Position numbers and translations under genes: made by a program. Positions 41,397-54,949 of a DNA stretch of 64,000 nt are shown here, piece by piece. Under the pieces are notes generated by a model. The model had not been told where the DNA came from. It saw nothing but the letters and a program-made list of their open reading frames with translations, and made no database searches. Positions within the stretch are counted from its first letter, which is position 1. Each line of letters starts with the position of its first letter. The stretch is from Anthoceros angustus (Eukaryota; Streptophyta; Anthocerotopsida; Anthocerotales; Anthocerotaceae): the NCBI GenBank assembly GCA_010909165.1, contig MU008153.1, positions 62,001-126,000 on the forward strand. Reading direction: 5' to 3'.

Positions 41397-42629
41397 TGAG
41401 TAGATGGATGGACAGCTAGGCTAGTGAGCAACTCCTTAGAGTCTGTGACTGAAGATATCAATGGCCCCTACAAATTATTGCTTTCATGGAGAAGGCATGG
41501 TTTATGTCAAAGGCTTGCTAGGGAGGTCTCGATATGCATGACATCCTCTTACAGCACCAAAAGTGCCCATCATTGTATTTCTCCCCCGACAGCATCACTT
41601 GGAGAGCCTCCTTAGAGGGATGGTGTGAACTACATAAAATCATTATTTGCCGTCCATACCGGCCCGACATCGAAGAGCTATTGGTAGCCATGACGCTGTG
41701 ACCTCTTTCGCTAATGCCTATGATTTATGAGTTGCCTCGATATGACCTTGTCACCGCCGCCCTTCAAACTCATATGGAATGTTGGACCTGGTTGTTGCAA
41801 CCGACAAGACAAACTGAGATGGGGGCAAAACGTTGGTGACTTTAAGATGGAGGTGAGCAATTCGACTCAATATGTCTTGAAATCGTGGCCGGAGACATTT
41901 GAATGGTGTTGCCATGATCCTTAGTAGTTAGTGTGAGAATCTTGTAAGGCTTGAGCGCACACCGCTCGTGACTTCACAGACTCAACATGGACTTCAAATG
42001 TTATGAAGGGGCTAAGCGTTGCCCAATTGGCTATGCTTTGATCTATGGCACCTTGATTGGTAAGCCATGTGGTGGGGCTTATCATGTGATTGGTAAGTGG
42101 GTACTTTAATGAAACTCATATGGTAGCTTTCATTAGGCTACAAGCCTTGTTGCCGGTGGAATCAAGCGGGGAAGCACACAAGGGCGGAAGATACATTCAT
42201 TCAATTACTCAAGAAAGAGAACAATGGAGTTTATGTACAGCAAGTGAGATAACTAACTAAAATTGTTTTGATAACTATCCGAACTACGAGCGGATATAAT
42301 CGGTAAGTAGATCCGACTACTAGACCAATAATTTTTACCCTCTTAGTGAGTCATAGGGATCAAAATCGCATGGTGATTTGATCCATAATTGCACGATAAC
42401 TTCACACTCCAAACGAGCGCTTGAAAACACATGCATAAGAAACACCAAAGGGAATCTTTCGGACACGCCTAGTCATGGGCGACTCCCTCCATCAACTACG
42501 CTCCACTACCTCTACAAAACTTGAGATGGCAACATTTGATGTCGTGGAACTTGCCTTGGTTGTTTGTTGTGTTGGTCAGTAATCTTCACATCGATCGTGT
42601 GCTTAGGTTTGCAAGACAAGATCCCACTT
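41395..42629. repeat. Partial unit: duplicated tail (frames X, Y and unit end)
   Basis: After about 80 bp of unit start, the sequence jumps back to the frame X region at 41470-41485. The two parents share TGCTTTCATG. The piece repeats 40190-41394. Confidence 0.85.
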
Positions 42630-42789
42630 GATGAGTAGATGGATGGATGGCTAGGCTAGTGAGCAACTCCTTAGAGTCTGCTAGAATATCAATGGCCCCT
42701 ACAAGAGTGTGCTTTCATGTAGTACCCTAGGGAGCTTTATATTGGGCGGGCTATAGGTGGTGCAAATCTTTCAAGAAACTACGAACCCA

Positions 42790-45635
42790 AAACTCCTTAG
42801 GTGCACAGTCATTGCCCCATATGCGGCTTAGATTGAAGATAGGCGGTGGTGCTCGACTTCTTTGATGACCACGAAACAGAGTCATCCCAAGAAACATACA
42901 ATAGGAAGCGGTGGTGCTCGACTTCTTTGATGACCAAGCTTGAGTCATCCCAAGAAACATACAATAGGCGACCACTCTTCCTTGTCCACAAGGTCTCAGC
43001 CAGATTGACGCAAGATGGTGTGAGTTGGAGATCACCAAGAGTCTTACCGAAGCGGAGTCCTTTCCTTGGAGAGCCCTTCAAGTATCTAAAGATTAACTTC
43101 TCTGGCCAATGGGCAAGCCTTGGGTTTTCTAGAAATTGGCTAAAAGTACCAACCTCAGGTGATATCTAATCTAGTCCAGCTTTGACAAGTAAATGAGGGA
43201 CCCATGTCTATATGGTTTAGAAGCCATTTCCAGCTTTTCGACTTAGTACTAAGACACGCTCAAGGGGTAGCTTGTCATCTATACTCATTGGCATTGATAC
43301 AGACGGCGTCTACCACATTAAACCCATAAAAAGGCTGGTGCAAAGTGTGCACGATGAATGTCAATGGTCTTATCTTTGCTATTAAAATGGAACTAGCCAC
43401 GAGGAAAAGGTAAGTTGCCCTAGGTCATTCATCTCAAATCAAACTTGGTAAGTAAGATCTTCTTAATCATCCGCCGGTGTTCTTGAGGTACTAAAGGATA
43501 TTGTCATCCACATAAACAGCGATTAGAAAGTCTACTCCTTCACTTAGCAAGTACACACACTGTCAGCGTCCATACAAATGAAGCCTACCTACATAAGGAG
43601 TTGATGGAATACCTCATTAGTGCTCTCAAGGATCGCCTGTGCCATAACGTGTTTTAAGCAACTTACACACTTTGTCCTCATCAACAATGAAGCCCTCGTT
43701 GACACATAAAAATCTCCTCTAGCGGGCCATTCGAGAAAGTGGTCTTCACATCCGATTGATGCACTAGTAGGTTGTAGTGGGCGATTAGTGCAAGGAGGAT
43801 TCGGAGAGAATTGGATTTGACAACAGTGAAAAGGTTTCGTTATAGTCTAGACCACGGACTTGGTTGTAGCCCTTGGTAACAAAAGCCTTTGTCGCCACCG
43901 TGCGTCGATGTTAGCTTCTTCTTGAAGACCCTCTTGCATGCTATTGGCTTCCTTCTAGGAGGTAAGGTGACAAGTTTCTAGTCGTTATTCGAATGAGGGA
44001 ATTGTATTCGAATCTATTGCTACTTTCCAAAAGGAAGATTCAGTCCCTCTATGGCTTCCTTGTAGGTAGCGGGTTCTCCTAAGGACATGCAACACTCAAA
44101 GCTCGTCTTGGGATAAGCGAGTAGTCAGTACCTGAAGTCACCTTGCCACTTCCATTGATGGATAGGTCTACATGCCCTCTCGGCAACGCAACTCGAGTGG
44201 ATGAGGTTGAAGAGGGGATCGTCTTCTATGGGTCCAATGACCATTGGTTTTGGCTTTGGCTTTGGCTTTGGCTTTGGCTTTGGCTTTGGCTTTGGGTGGT
44301 GCACATGTGCATCAAGATCGAGCAGAAGATCATCATTATGGCTGGAACATCGCAGTAAAAGCAGCAGTGGTCCAGGCGCCTTTGAAACCATGGAAGGCGA
44401 GTCATCACATAAAAATGGAGGCAAATTTATTAGCCTCAAATAAGTGAATCCACACCAAAGATGGTCCAAGGGGAAGGTTCGGTTGGAAGGACACAAAGTA
44501 AAAGTTCAAGAAGCATTGTTTCATGAAAAATCACGAGCAATGGTCAATTGGCAGTGGCAGTCGAAAAGTTTGTAACCTTTGACATCTTGAGTAGCCCACA
44601 AAAATGTGACGAGTGGCTTTGGGATCCAACTTCTGCAAAGAGTTGAAGGACATGAGCATAAGCGTGAACCAAATATTCCGATCGTCACTCGTGGCTTGTT
44701 TCGATCCTCTGCTCATAAGGAGTAATTGGCCCCAGTTCCTTTGTGGGTAAACGCTTTTGCACATAGTTGGCTTCCATCAAAGCTTCACCCGAGCTACGAG
44801 TTAGTCCAAAGAAAATCAAGGAAGCGAGAGTGGCCTCCGTAATGTTACATTCTTCGGATCCTTTCAAGAAGTGAGTTTTGAGCGGTGTATAAGGTACAAG
44901 AATTGATGTCAATCCTCATAAGCACAAAATGATGCGAAGGCCTTGTTGGTATCATCGTCCTCCGTTATGTATGCGAAGAATACAAACCTTTACTCTTGTC
45001 CGACGTTGTGGTAGTATTGCTGGAAGCAGGACAAGGCTTCACTTTTGTGGCAAAGAGGAAATATTGTACACTCTGGCTCCATTCGTCAACAAAGCGTTAT
45101 GAAGTAATCAAGCACCTCAAAGGAGGCGTGGTCAAGGGGCCACATATGTCACGTGGACCGTGTGAAGGAGGCCCTACGTCGGGAACTTGTCTTTATAAAA
45201 GGTAAAGAGTGAGCCTTGCGACAGCGATTGGTGCCAATTTCTCTCCGATTTCCAACTCGCGGGTAAGACCAGCTTGCACCTTTCTTGCCCTTCAAGCCGT
45301 CAATCCTCAATGCTTCAAAACCACTCCTTCTTACTCCTCTCTAGCTTGCGCGAGTCTCAAAACACCAGCTTGCTCCGCTTATACCACGGTCGCCCTCGAC
45401 ATGCCCCCATCGGAGCTCATAGGCCAACGAAGAATACGAGTTGAGCAGCTCCTCAGGCATCGCACTGCTTTGCGGCCGACCATAGATCCTAGTGCTCCGG
45501 AAGGGATTCACATTGTTCGAATCCACTTGGGAGCCTCTTGCTAACCTCATGCACTGCAGGGCCCTTCTCCGGCATTATCTACGGCACGGGATCTCAAGTA
45601 CCTTGAGGTCAACGAAATGCCTCACTGCCAGGTGG
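42790..45635 (-). pseudogene. Ty1/copia pol, copy in a full unit
   Basis: RNase H (42751-43081, with KGSPRKGLRFGKTLGDLQL and WSSKKSST), RT (about 43500-43900), Lys-Pro linker, integrase (44531-44912, with EALMEANYVQKRLPTKELGP) and pre-integrase. Multiple frameshifts. Confidence 0.8.
44249..44290. repeat. (TTTGGC)7 microsatellite
   Basis: Seven units followed by TTTGGG. The minus frame 44125-44496 reads it as Lys-Pro repeats followed by MVIGPIEDDPLFNLIHSS. Confidence 0.95.
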
Positions 45636-46009
45636 GTAATGTAACGGATCCCATTACAATATAACGACACCATTAGCATGCACCACACTCGTGTAACAAT
45701 GCTTGATTTAAATACTGAAGAGTCGGGAGAAAGGCCTCTTATTTCCATGTCAAAGCTCTATCATATAATTCGTGACATTGGCCCATAACATGCATGCATT
45801 CATCCTCACCTCATCCTACCATGGTCCAAGGAACTTCCCACCAGCACCCCAAAGACCAAGGACTTCCTACTTACGAGTAGCTATGACCAAAATCCAGGAC
45901 ACTCCTCCCTTGGGTCTCGGCGTCCATAGCTTCCAATGCCCACTATATATGCTAAATACGTCGGCATGAAATATTCAATCCTACCTACTCTCCTACAACC
46001 TAGTCTAAA

Positions 46010-47262
46010 ATGGCTTCCTCAACCGCCTACCGGGTGAAAAATCTCGAAGTGACAACCCGCCTCGGACTTCCTACGTCATCCTACGGACCTCCTACTAGGC
46101 GCGTTTGACGCTATCCTACTACCGGACCAGCTACGTCCTACCGGTAAATCTAACCTATTTTCTACTTGGGTAAATCCTAAAATCAGCAAGAATTCACAAA
46201 AGGAGTTTCTTAGCATAACCTTCTACAACTTTTACGTTTCTTTCTCCATTTTCTCAAAAATGAAGTTGCCCAAACTTTTGCGTTCCACGATTGATATGGA
46301 GATGCGACTTGCGACGTGGGTGTCCAGAGCTCAAATGAGCCGGACCATACGATATAAAGACACACCAAGTGGGTTAGTATGGGTCCATATGAGACACACT
46401 TGAAGAGAGCATCCGTCGGGGTGATACCCAAGCTAGTGAACGTGGTGGCAACCACCAACCTTCACGCAAAATTCGACTTGCATCATTTGGCTCTGCACCT
46501 TCCTAACGTGGAGTATCGTCGAGCAAAGCAGTCGAGCTATGGCAGCGAGGGTCCAAATTTATGGGTCCTCGGGGCCTTGCCTAACATTATACATATTCGG
46601 TATTAATTGTGAGCGTGGTGGCAACCACCAACCTTCACGAAAAATTCGACTTGCATCATTTGGCTCGCACCTTCCTAACGTGGAGTATCGTCGAGCAAAA
46701 GCAGTCGAGCTATGGCAGCGAGGGTCCAAATTTATGGGTCCTCGGGCCTTGCCTAACATTATACATATTCAGTAGGAATTGTGAACGTGCTAGGGCTTGG
46801 CGTCGGCAACAACATCGTGTTTGCAAGAAGGCTGGTGGCGATGGTTAACGCGTTGGGGTACAATGCACATTTTGATCCTAACGACGGGGTTTGCAACCTT
46901 GTCTTTGGATCTTTGAACTACTTAAAGATGAAATGCTTGCAAGCGCAATCGATTTGGCGCTTCATAACCCTAGCGAAAATATGAGGGGCCTCAAGTTGAA
47001 GCAGTTGCACCTCGACCCGTCGAATTGAGAGGGTTCACTGTCTTTGGTAATGAAGTTTGAAGACAACAACTTGGGCATGAGTATCTTCCGTTCGAGACGC
47101 CTCCACATCTGGAGGAAGCACTATTGCACCGTCATACAAAGCTTTTGAGCAGTTGTATCCCATTGTAGTGGCACATAAGAGAACAATGCCCGAGCCTAAG
47201 ACGGTGCGAGCAATTGAGGTCGATCGATAGTAGTTCGATACACTAGGAAACTACTTCCATGA
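46010..47262 (+). pseudogene. TBP-like gene, copy 4 (first lobe duplicated)
   Basis: The first exon carries a clean CCGGTAAATC donor (near 46140). The first-lobe core (VIPKLVNVVATTNLHAKFDL in frame 46379-46606) is followed by a second copy of about 165 bp (46609-46775) of the same lobe. Then the second lobe and the SYKAFE-like end, with a stop at 47260-47262. Neither lobe is in one frame throughout. Confidence 0.65.
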
Positions 47263-47499
47263 GCGAATTAAATCAAATGTGATAGAGTATAGTTTGGGTT
47301 TGGTCAATTTTATTAGTTCGAGAATTCAAAAATGTGAAAACATTAAAAAAATCGATGAAGATAAAATCGATGTTCTCACTTGCATTCATTGGAGGAGTTG
47401 GGAAAGCAACATGCTCTCAACTTCCAGAACTCGCTTCGAAATTACGCCTTTCCTCCTCTCACATTCACCGTTAAGGTAGTCTCAAAAATGCCCAAAACC

Positions 47500-48355
47500 C
47501 GGACTAACGGGGTTTGCAAGTACATGCAAAACACAGTGTATTGGTGAGGTGATGACAAACCGTGGACTTGCTGCGGAAGGAGCTTTGCTTTCATGGAGAA
47601 GGCATGGTTTATGTCAAAGGCTTGCTAGGGAGTACGATATGACATCCTCTTACGGCACCAAAAGTGCCCATCATTGTATTTCTCCCGTCGGCATTTCACT
47701 TGGAGAGCCTCCTTAGAGGGATGGTGTGAACTACATAAAATCATTATTTGTCCATCTTGTGCAGGCATCGAAGAGCTATTGGTAGCCATGGCCGGGACCT
47801 CTTTCTCAAGCTAATGCCTATGATTTATGAGTTGCACAGGATATGACCTTGTCGGCTTGCCTTCAAACTCATATGGAATGTTGGACACAGTTGTTGCAAG
47901 ACAAGACAAAGCGAGATGGGGCAAAAGCATTGGTGACTTTAAGATGGAGGTGAGCAATTCGTGACTACGAATATGTCTTGAAATCGTGGGGCGGCGGAGA
48001 CATTTGAATGGGCGTGTTGCCATGATCCTTGGTAGTTAGCTGTGAGAATCTTGTAAGGCTTGGCGCACGGCGTTCGGACTTCCACAGACTCAACATGGAC
48101 TTCAAATGTTATGAAGGGGCTAGCGTTGCCCAATTGGCTATGCTTTGATCTATGGCACCTTGATTGGTAAGCCATATGGTGGGGCTTATCATGTGATTGG
48201 TGGCGGTCGACTTTAATGAAACTCATATGGTAGCTTTCATTAGGCTGCAAGCCTTGTTGTCGGTGGAATCAAGCGGGGAAGCACACAAGGGCGGAAGATA
48301 CATTCATTCAATTACTCAAGAAAGAGAACAATGGAGTTTATGTACGCAAGTGAGA
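47500..48355 (+). pseudogene. Frames X and Y, copy in unit 42630-48745
   Basis: Broken copies of the two unidentified frames, in the same order and spacing after the TBP-like stop. Confidence 0.35.
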
Positions 48356-50358
48356 TAACTAACTAAAATTGTTTTGATAACTATCCGAACTACGAGCGGA
48401 TATAAGCGGTAAGTAGATCGACTACTAGACCAATAATTTTACACTCCTCTTAGTGAGTCATAGGGATCAAAATCAGCGCATGGGTGATTTGATCCATAAT
48501 TGCCGATAACTTCACACTCCAAGCAGCGCTTGAAAACACATGCATAAGAAACACCAAAGGGAATCTTTCGGACACGCCTAGTCATGGGCGTTACTCCTCC
48601 ATCAACTACGCTCCACTACCTCTGCTACAAAACTTGAGATGGCAACATTTGATGTCGTGGAACTTGCCTTGGTTGTTTTATACTGTGTTGGCTGCAGTCT
48701 TCACATCCGATCGTGTGCTTAGGTTTGCAAGACAAGATCCCACTTGATGAGTAGATGGATGGACTAGGCTAGTGAGCAACTCCTTAGAGTCTGCTAGAAT
48801 ATCAATGGCCCCTCTGACTAGAGTGTGCTTTTCATGTAGTACCCTAGGGAGCTTTATATTGGCTATAGCTGGTGCAAATCTTTCAAGAAACTCTGAACCC
48901 AAAAACTCCTTAGGTGCACAGTCATTGCCCCATATGCGGCTTCCGTTGAAGATAGGCGGTGGTCAAACTTCTTTGATGACCACGAAGCGAGTCATCCCAA
49001 GAAACATACAATAGGCGGTGGTGCTCGACTTTGATGACCACGAAGCGAGTCATCCCAAGAAACATACAATAAGCCACTCTTCCTTGTCCACAAGGTCTCT
49101 TGCCAGTCGGCATGGCGATGGCATGAGTTGGAGATCACCAAGAGTCTTACCGAAGCAGTCCTTTCCTTGGAGAGCCCTTCAAGTATCTAAAGATTAACTT
49201 CTGGCGCTGGGCAAGCCTTGGGTTTTCTAGAAATTGGCTAAAAGTACCAGCCTACGGTGATATCTAATCTAGTCCAGCTTGACAAGTAAATGAGGGACCC
49301 CACACTGTCTATATGGTTTAGAAGCCATTTCGACTTTTCGACTTAGTACTAAGACACCGCTCAAGGGTAGCTTGTCATCTATACTCATTGGCATTGATAC
49401 AGACGGGCGTCTACCACATTAAACCTTCGCAAAAGCTGGTGCGCAAAGTGTGCACGATGAATGTCAATGGTCTTATCTTTGCTATTAAAATGGAACTATA
49501 CGAGGAAAGGTAAGTTGCCCTAGGTCATTCATCTCAAATCAAACTTGGTAAGTAAGATCTTCTTAATCACATCCATCGGTGTTCTTTGAGGTACTAAGCA
49601 GGATGTTGTCATCCACATAAAGCGACGGGATTAGAAAGTCTACTCCTTCACTTAGCAAGTACTGCATTGTCAACGCCCATACAAATGAAGCCTACCTCAT
49701 AAGGAGTTGATGGAATACCTCATTCTGCTCTCAAGGATCGCTTGAGGCCATAACGTGTTTTAAGCAACTTACACACTTTGTCCTCATCAACAATGAAGCC
49801 CTACGGTTGACACATGTAAATCTCCCTCTAGCGTGCCATTCGAGAAAAGTGGTCTTCACATCCGGTTGATGCACTAGTAGGTTGTAGTGGGCGGTTAGTG
49901 CAAGGAGGATTCGGAGAATTGGATTGACAACGGTGAAAAGGTTTCGTTATAGTCTAGACCACGGACTTGGTTGTAGCCCTTGGTAACAAGGCGTGCCTTA
50001 TGTCGACCAAAGTGCCGTCGATGTTAGCTTCTTCTTGAAGACCCTCTTGCATGCTATTGGCTTCCTTCTAGGAGGTAAGGTGACAAGTTTCTAGCTGTTA
50101 TTCGAATGAGGGGTGTATTACGAATCTATTGCTACTTTCCAAAAGGAAGATTCGGTCCCTCTATGGCTTCCTTGTAGGTAGCGGGTTCTCCTAAGGATGC
50201 AACACTCAAAGCTCTCTTGGGATAACCGAGTAGTCCGTACCTATGAGTCACCTTGCCACTTCCATTGATGGATAGGTCTACATGCCCTCTCGGCAACGCA
50301 ACTCGAGTGGATGAGGTTGAAGAGGGGATCGTCTTCTATGGGTCCAATGACCATTGGT

Positions 50359-50400
50359 TTTGGCTTTGGCTTTGGCTTTGGCTTTGGCTTTGGCTTTGGC
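50359..50400. repeat. (TTTGGC)7 microsatellite
   Basis: Seven perfect units in the Lys-Pro linker of copia pol. Confidence 0.95.
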
Positions 50401-50435
50401 TTTAAGCGCACATGTGCATCAAGATCGAGCGGTAA

Positions 50436-50590
50436 GATCATCATTATGGCACGGAACATCGCGGTAAAAGTGGTACAGTGGTCCAGGCGCCTTTGAAACC
50501 ATGGAAGGCAGATCATCATTATGGCACGGAACATCGGTAAAAGTGGTACAGTGGTCCAGGCGCCTTTGAAACCATGGAAGACAGCAGTCA
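50436..50590. repeat. About 77-bp tandem duplication
   Basis: ATCATCATTATGGCACGGAA to GAAACCATGGAAG is present twice in a row. Other units have it once. Confidence 0.85.
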
Positions 50591-52203
50591 TCATAAAAAA
50601 TGGAGGCAAATTTATCGCCCTCGAAATAAGTGAATCCACACCAAAGATGGTCCAAGGAAGGTTCAAGCGGTTGGAAGGACAGTGCAAAGTGGCGTTCAAG
50701 AAGCATTGTTTCATGAAAAATCACGCGAGCAATGGTCAATTGATTGTGGTGGCGGTCGAAAAGTTTGTAACCTTTGACATCTTGAGTAGCCCACAAAAAT
50801 GTGACGAGTGGCTTTGGGATCCAACTTGCTGCAAAGAGTTGAAGGGACATGAGCATAAGCAGTGAACCAAATATTAGCAGATCGTCACTCGTGGCTTGTT
50901 TCCGATCCTCATTCATAAGGAGTAATTGGCCCCAGTTCCTTTGTGGGTAAGCGGTTTTGCACATAGTTGGCTTCCATCAAAGCTTCAGACCCGATGTACG
51001 AGTTAGTCCGGCAAAAATCAAGGAAGCGAGAGTGGCCTCCGTATATTACATTCTTGGATCCTTTCAAAAGTGAGTTTTGAGCGGTGTATAAGGTACGATG
51101 AATTGATCTTGAATCCCTCATAAGCACAAAATGATGCGAAGGCCTTGTTGGTATCATCCTCCGTTATGCATGCGAAGAATACAAACCTTTACTCTTGTCG
51201 ACGTTGAGTCAGAGTGACGTATTCTTTGGAAGCAGGACAAGGCTTCACTTTTGTGGCAAAGAGGAAATATTGTACACAAGCTCCATTCGTCAACAAACGT
51301 TATGAAGTAATCAGCACCTCAAAGGAGGCGTGTGGTCAAGGGGCCACATATGTCACTGTGGACCGTGTGAAGGAGGCCCTCGCCCTAATCGGGAACTTGT
51401 CTTTATAAAAGGTAAAAGTGAGCCTTGCGACAACGACGATTGGCCAATTTCTCTCCGATTTCCAACTCATGGTAAGACCAGCGCTTGCACCTTTCTTGCC
51501 CTTCAAGCCGTCAATCCTCAATGCTTCAAAACCACTCCTTCTTACTCCTCTCTAGCTTGCGCACTCGAGTCTCAAAACACCAGCTTGCTCGCTTATACCA
51601 CGGTCGCCCTCGACACTCGGAGCTCATAGGCAGCCGAAGAATACGGTTGAGCAGCTCCTCCGACATCGCACCGTTTGCGGACCATAGATCCTAGTGCTCG
51701 GAAGGGATTCACTGTTCAATCCACTTGGGAGCCTCTTGCTAACCTCATGCACCGCAGGCCCTTCTCGGCATTATCTACGCACGGGATCTCAAGTACCTTG
51801 AGGTCAACGAAATGCCTCCTGCCGGTGGGTAATGTAACGGATCCCATTACAATATAACGGGACACCATTAGCATGCACCACACTCGTGTAACAATGCTTG
51901 ATTTAAATACTGCGGTCAGGAGAAAGGCCTCTTATTTCCATGTCAAAGCTCTATCATATAATTCGTGACATTGGCCCATAACATGCATGCATTCATCCTC
52001 ACCTCATCCTACCATGGTCCAAGGAACTTCCCACCAACACCCCAAAGACCAAGGACTTCCTACTTACCCGAGTAGCTATGACTAAAAATCCAAGGACACT
52101 CCTCCTTGGGTCTCGACGTCCATAGCTTCCAATGCCCACTATATACTAAATACGTCGGCATGAAATATTCAATCCTACCTACTCTCCTACAACCTAGTCT
52201 AAA

Positions 52204-53276
52204 ATGGCCCGTCCCCAGCACTACCTGAAAAATCTCAAGTGACAACCCGCCTCACGGACTTCCTACCGTCATCCTCTGGACCTCCTACTAGGCGTTTGAG
52301 GCGGCGCTATCCTACCCCGGACCCGGCTCACGTCCTACCGTAAATCTAACCTATTTTCTACTTGGGTAAATCCTAAAAATCAGCGAATTCACAAAAGGAG
52401 TTTCTTAGCATAACCTTCTACAACTTTTACGTTTCTTTCTCCATTTTCTCAAAATGAAGTTGCCCAAACTTTTGCGTTCCAGTTGATATGGAGATGCGAC
52501 TTGACTTGGTGTCCGAGCTCAAATGAGCGGACCATACGATAAAGACACACCAAGTGGGTTAGTATGGGTCCATGGCGAGGACACACTTGAAGAGAGCATC
52601 CGTCGGGGTGATACCCAAGCTAGTGAGCGTGGTGGCAACCACCAACCTTCACGCAAAATTCGACTTGCATCATTTGGCTCGCACCTTCCTAACGTGGAGT
52701 ATCGTCTTTGAGCAAAGCGGTCGAGCTATGCGGTGAGGGTCCAAATTTAGGGTCCTCGGGGCCTTGCCTAACATTATACATATTTATTAGGGAATTGTGA
52801 GCGTGCTAGGGAGGCGTCGCGTCAACATTGTGTTTGCAAGAAGGCACGGTGTGATGGTCAACACGTTGGGGTACAATGCACATTTTGATCCTAACGACTT
52901 CGTGGTTTGCAACCTTGTCTTTGGATCTTGAACTACTTAAAGATGAAATGCTTGCAAGCGCAATCGATTTGGCGCTTCACGCAACCCTAATCGAAAATAT
53001 GAGGGGCCTCAAGTTGAAGCGATTGCACCTCGACCCGTCGAATTGAGAGGGTTCAACTGTCGGTAATGAAGTTTGAAGACAACAACTTGGGCATGAGTAT
53101 CTTCCGTTCGACGCCTCCACATCTGGAGGAAGCACTATTGCAATCATACAAAGCTTTTGAGCAATTTGTATCCCATTGTAGTGGCACATAAGAGAACAAT
53201 GCCCGAGCCTAAGACGGTGCGAGCAATTCGAGGTCGATCGATAGTAGTTCGATACACTAGGAAACTACTTCCATGA
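52204..53276 (+). pseudogene. TBP-like gene, copy 5
   Basis: Candidate start ATGGCCCGTCCCC at 52204. The acceptor reads GCGTTCCAG directly before TTGATATGGAGATG, a good 3' splice site. The core begins near 52600 (IPKLVxVVATTNLHAKFDL) and the gene ends at 53274-53276. Frameshifts at several short variable patches. Confidence 0.65.
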
Positions 53277-53529
53277 GCGAATTAAATCAAATGTGATAGA
53301 GTATAGTTTGGGTTTGGTCAATTTTATTAGTTCGAGAATTCAAAAATGTGAAAACATTAAAAAATCGATGAAGATAAAATCGATGTTCTCACTTGCATTC
53401 ATTGGAGGGGAGTTGGGGAAAGCAACATGCTCTCAACTTCCGACACTCGCTTCGAAATTACGCCTTTCCTCCTCTCACATTCACGGCCGCCAACACCAAA
53501 GGTAGTCTCCAAAATGCCCAAAACCCGGA

Positions 53530-54390
53530 CTAACTGTGGTTTGCAAGTACATGCAAAACACACAGTGCTGTTAGTAAGGTGATGACAAACCGGTGGACTT
53601 GCTGCGGAAGGAGCTTTGCTTTCATGGAGAAGGCATGGTTTATGTCAAAGGCTTGCTAGGAGGTCGATATGCATGACATCCTCTTACACCAAAAGTGCCC
53701 ATCATTGTATTTCTCCCGGCCGGTACCACTTGGAGAGCCTCCTTAGAGGGATGGTGTGAACTACATAAAATCATTATTTGCCGTCCATACATGCGACATG
53801 AGCTATTGGTAGCCATGACGCCTTGGACCTCTTTCTCGAAGCTAATGCCTATGATTTATGAGTTGCTGCACAGGATATGACCTTGTCGGCCCTTCAAACT
53901 CATATGGAATGTTGGACCGGTTGTTGCAAGTGACAAGACAACCGAGATGGGGCAAAGCAGCATGGTGACTTTAAGATGGAGGTGAGCAATTCGTGACTGA
54001 ATATGTCTTGAAATCGTGGGACTGGCGGAGACATTTGAATGGTGTTGCCATGATCCTTGGTAGTTAGGCATGAGAATCTTGTAAGGCTTGAGCGCCTGCC
54101 GTTCGAGGACTTCCAGACTCAACATGGACTTCAAATGTTATGAAGGGGCTAGCGTTGCCCAATTGGCTATGCTTTGATCTATGGCACCTTGATTGGTAAG
54201 CCATATGGTGGGGCTTATCATGTGATTGGTAAGCGTGGTCGACTTTAATGAAACTCATATGGTAGCTTTCATTGGGCTACAAGCCTTGTTCTTGTCGGTG
54301 GAATCAAGCGGGGAAGCACACAAGGCGGAAGATACATTCATTCAATTACTCAAGAAAGAGAACAATGGAGTTTATGTACAAAGAAGTGAG
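53530..54390 (+). pseudogene. Frames X and Y, copy in unit 48746-54778
   Basis: Broken copies in the same order after the TBP-like stop. The unit-end frame is open at 54574-54780. Confidence 0.35.
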
Positions 54391-54949
54391 ATAACTAACT
54401 AAAATTGTTTTGATAACTATCCGAACTACGAGCGGATATAAGCGGTAAGTAGATCGACTACTAGACCAATAATTTTTACACTCCCTCTTAGTGAGTCATA
54501 GGGATCAAAATCAGCATGGACCGATTTGATCCATAATTACGATAACTTCACACTCAAGCGCGCTTGAAAACACATGCATAAGAAACACCAAAGGGAATCT
54601 TTGGACACGCCTAGTCATGGGCGTACTCCCTCCATCAACTACGCTCCACTACCTCTGCTACAAAACTTGAGATGGCAACATTTGATGTCGTGGAACTTGC
54701 CTTGGTTGTTTCTTGTTGTGTTGGCTGCGATCTTCACATCCAATCGTGTGCTTAGGTTTGCAAGACAAGATCCCACTTGATGAGTAGATGGATGGACGGC
54801 TAGGCTAGTGAGCAACTCCTTAGAGTCTGACTAGAATATCAATGGCCCCTCTGACAAATTATGCTTTTCATGTAGTACCCTAGGAGCTTTATATTGGGCG
54901 GGCTATAGTGCAAATCTTTCAAGAAACTACGAACCCAAAAACTCCTTAG

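Larger units (their letters stand above)
48905..51830 (-). pseudogene. Ty1/copia pol, copy in a full unit
   Basis: RNase H (48922-49113), RT (about 49620-50000), linker microsatellite, integrase (50419-51157, a 181-codon frame with FVG-like, YKLFDRHHNQLTIARVIFHE and LDHLWCGFTYF) and pre-integrase (51336-51521). A local 77-bp duplication near 50436-50590 adds length. Confidence 0.8.
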
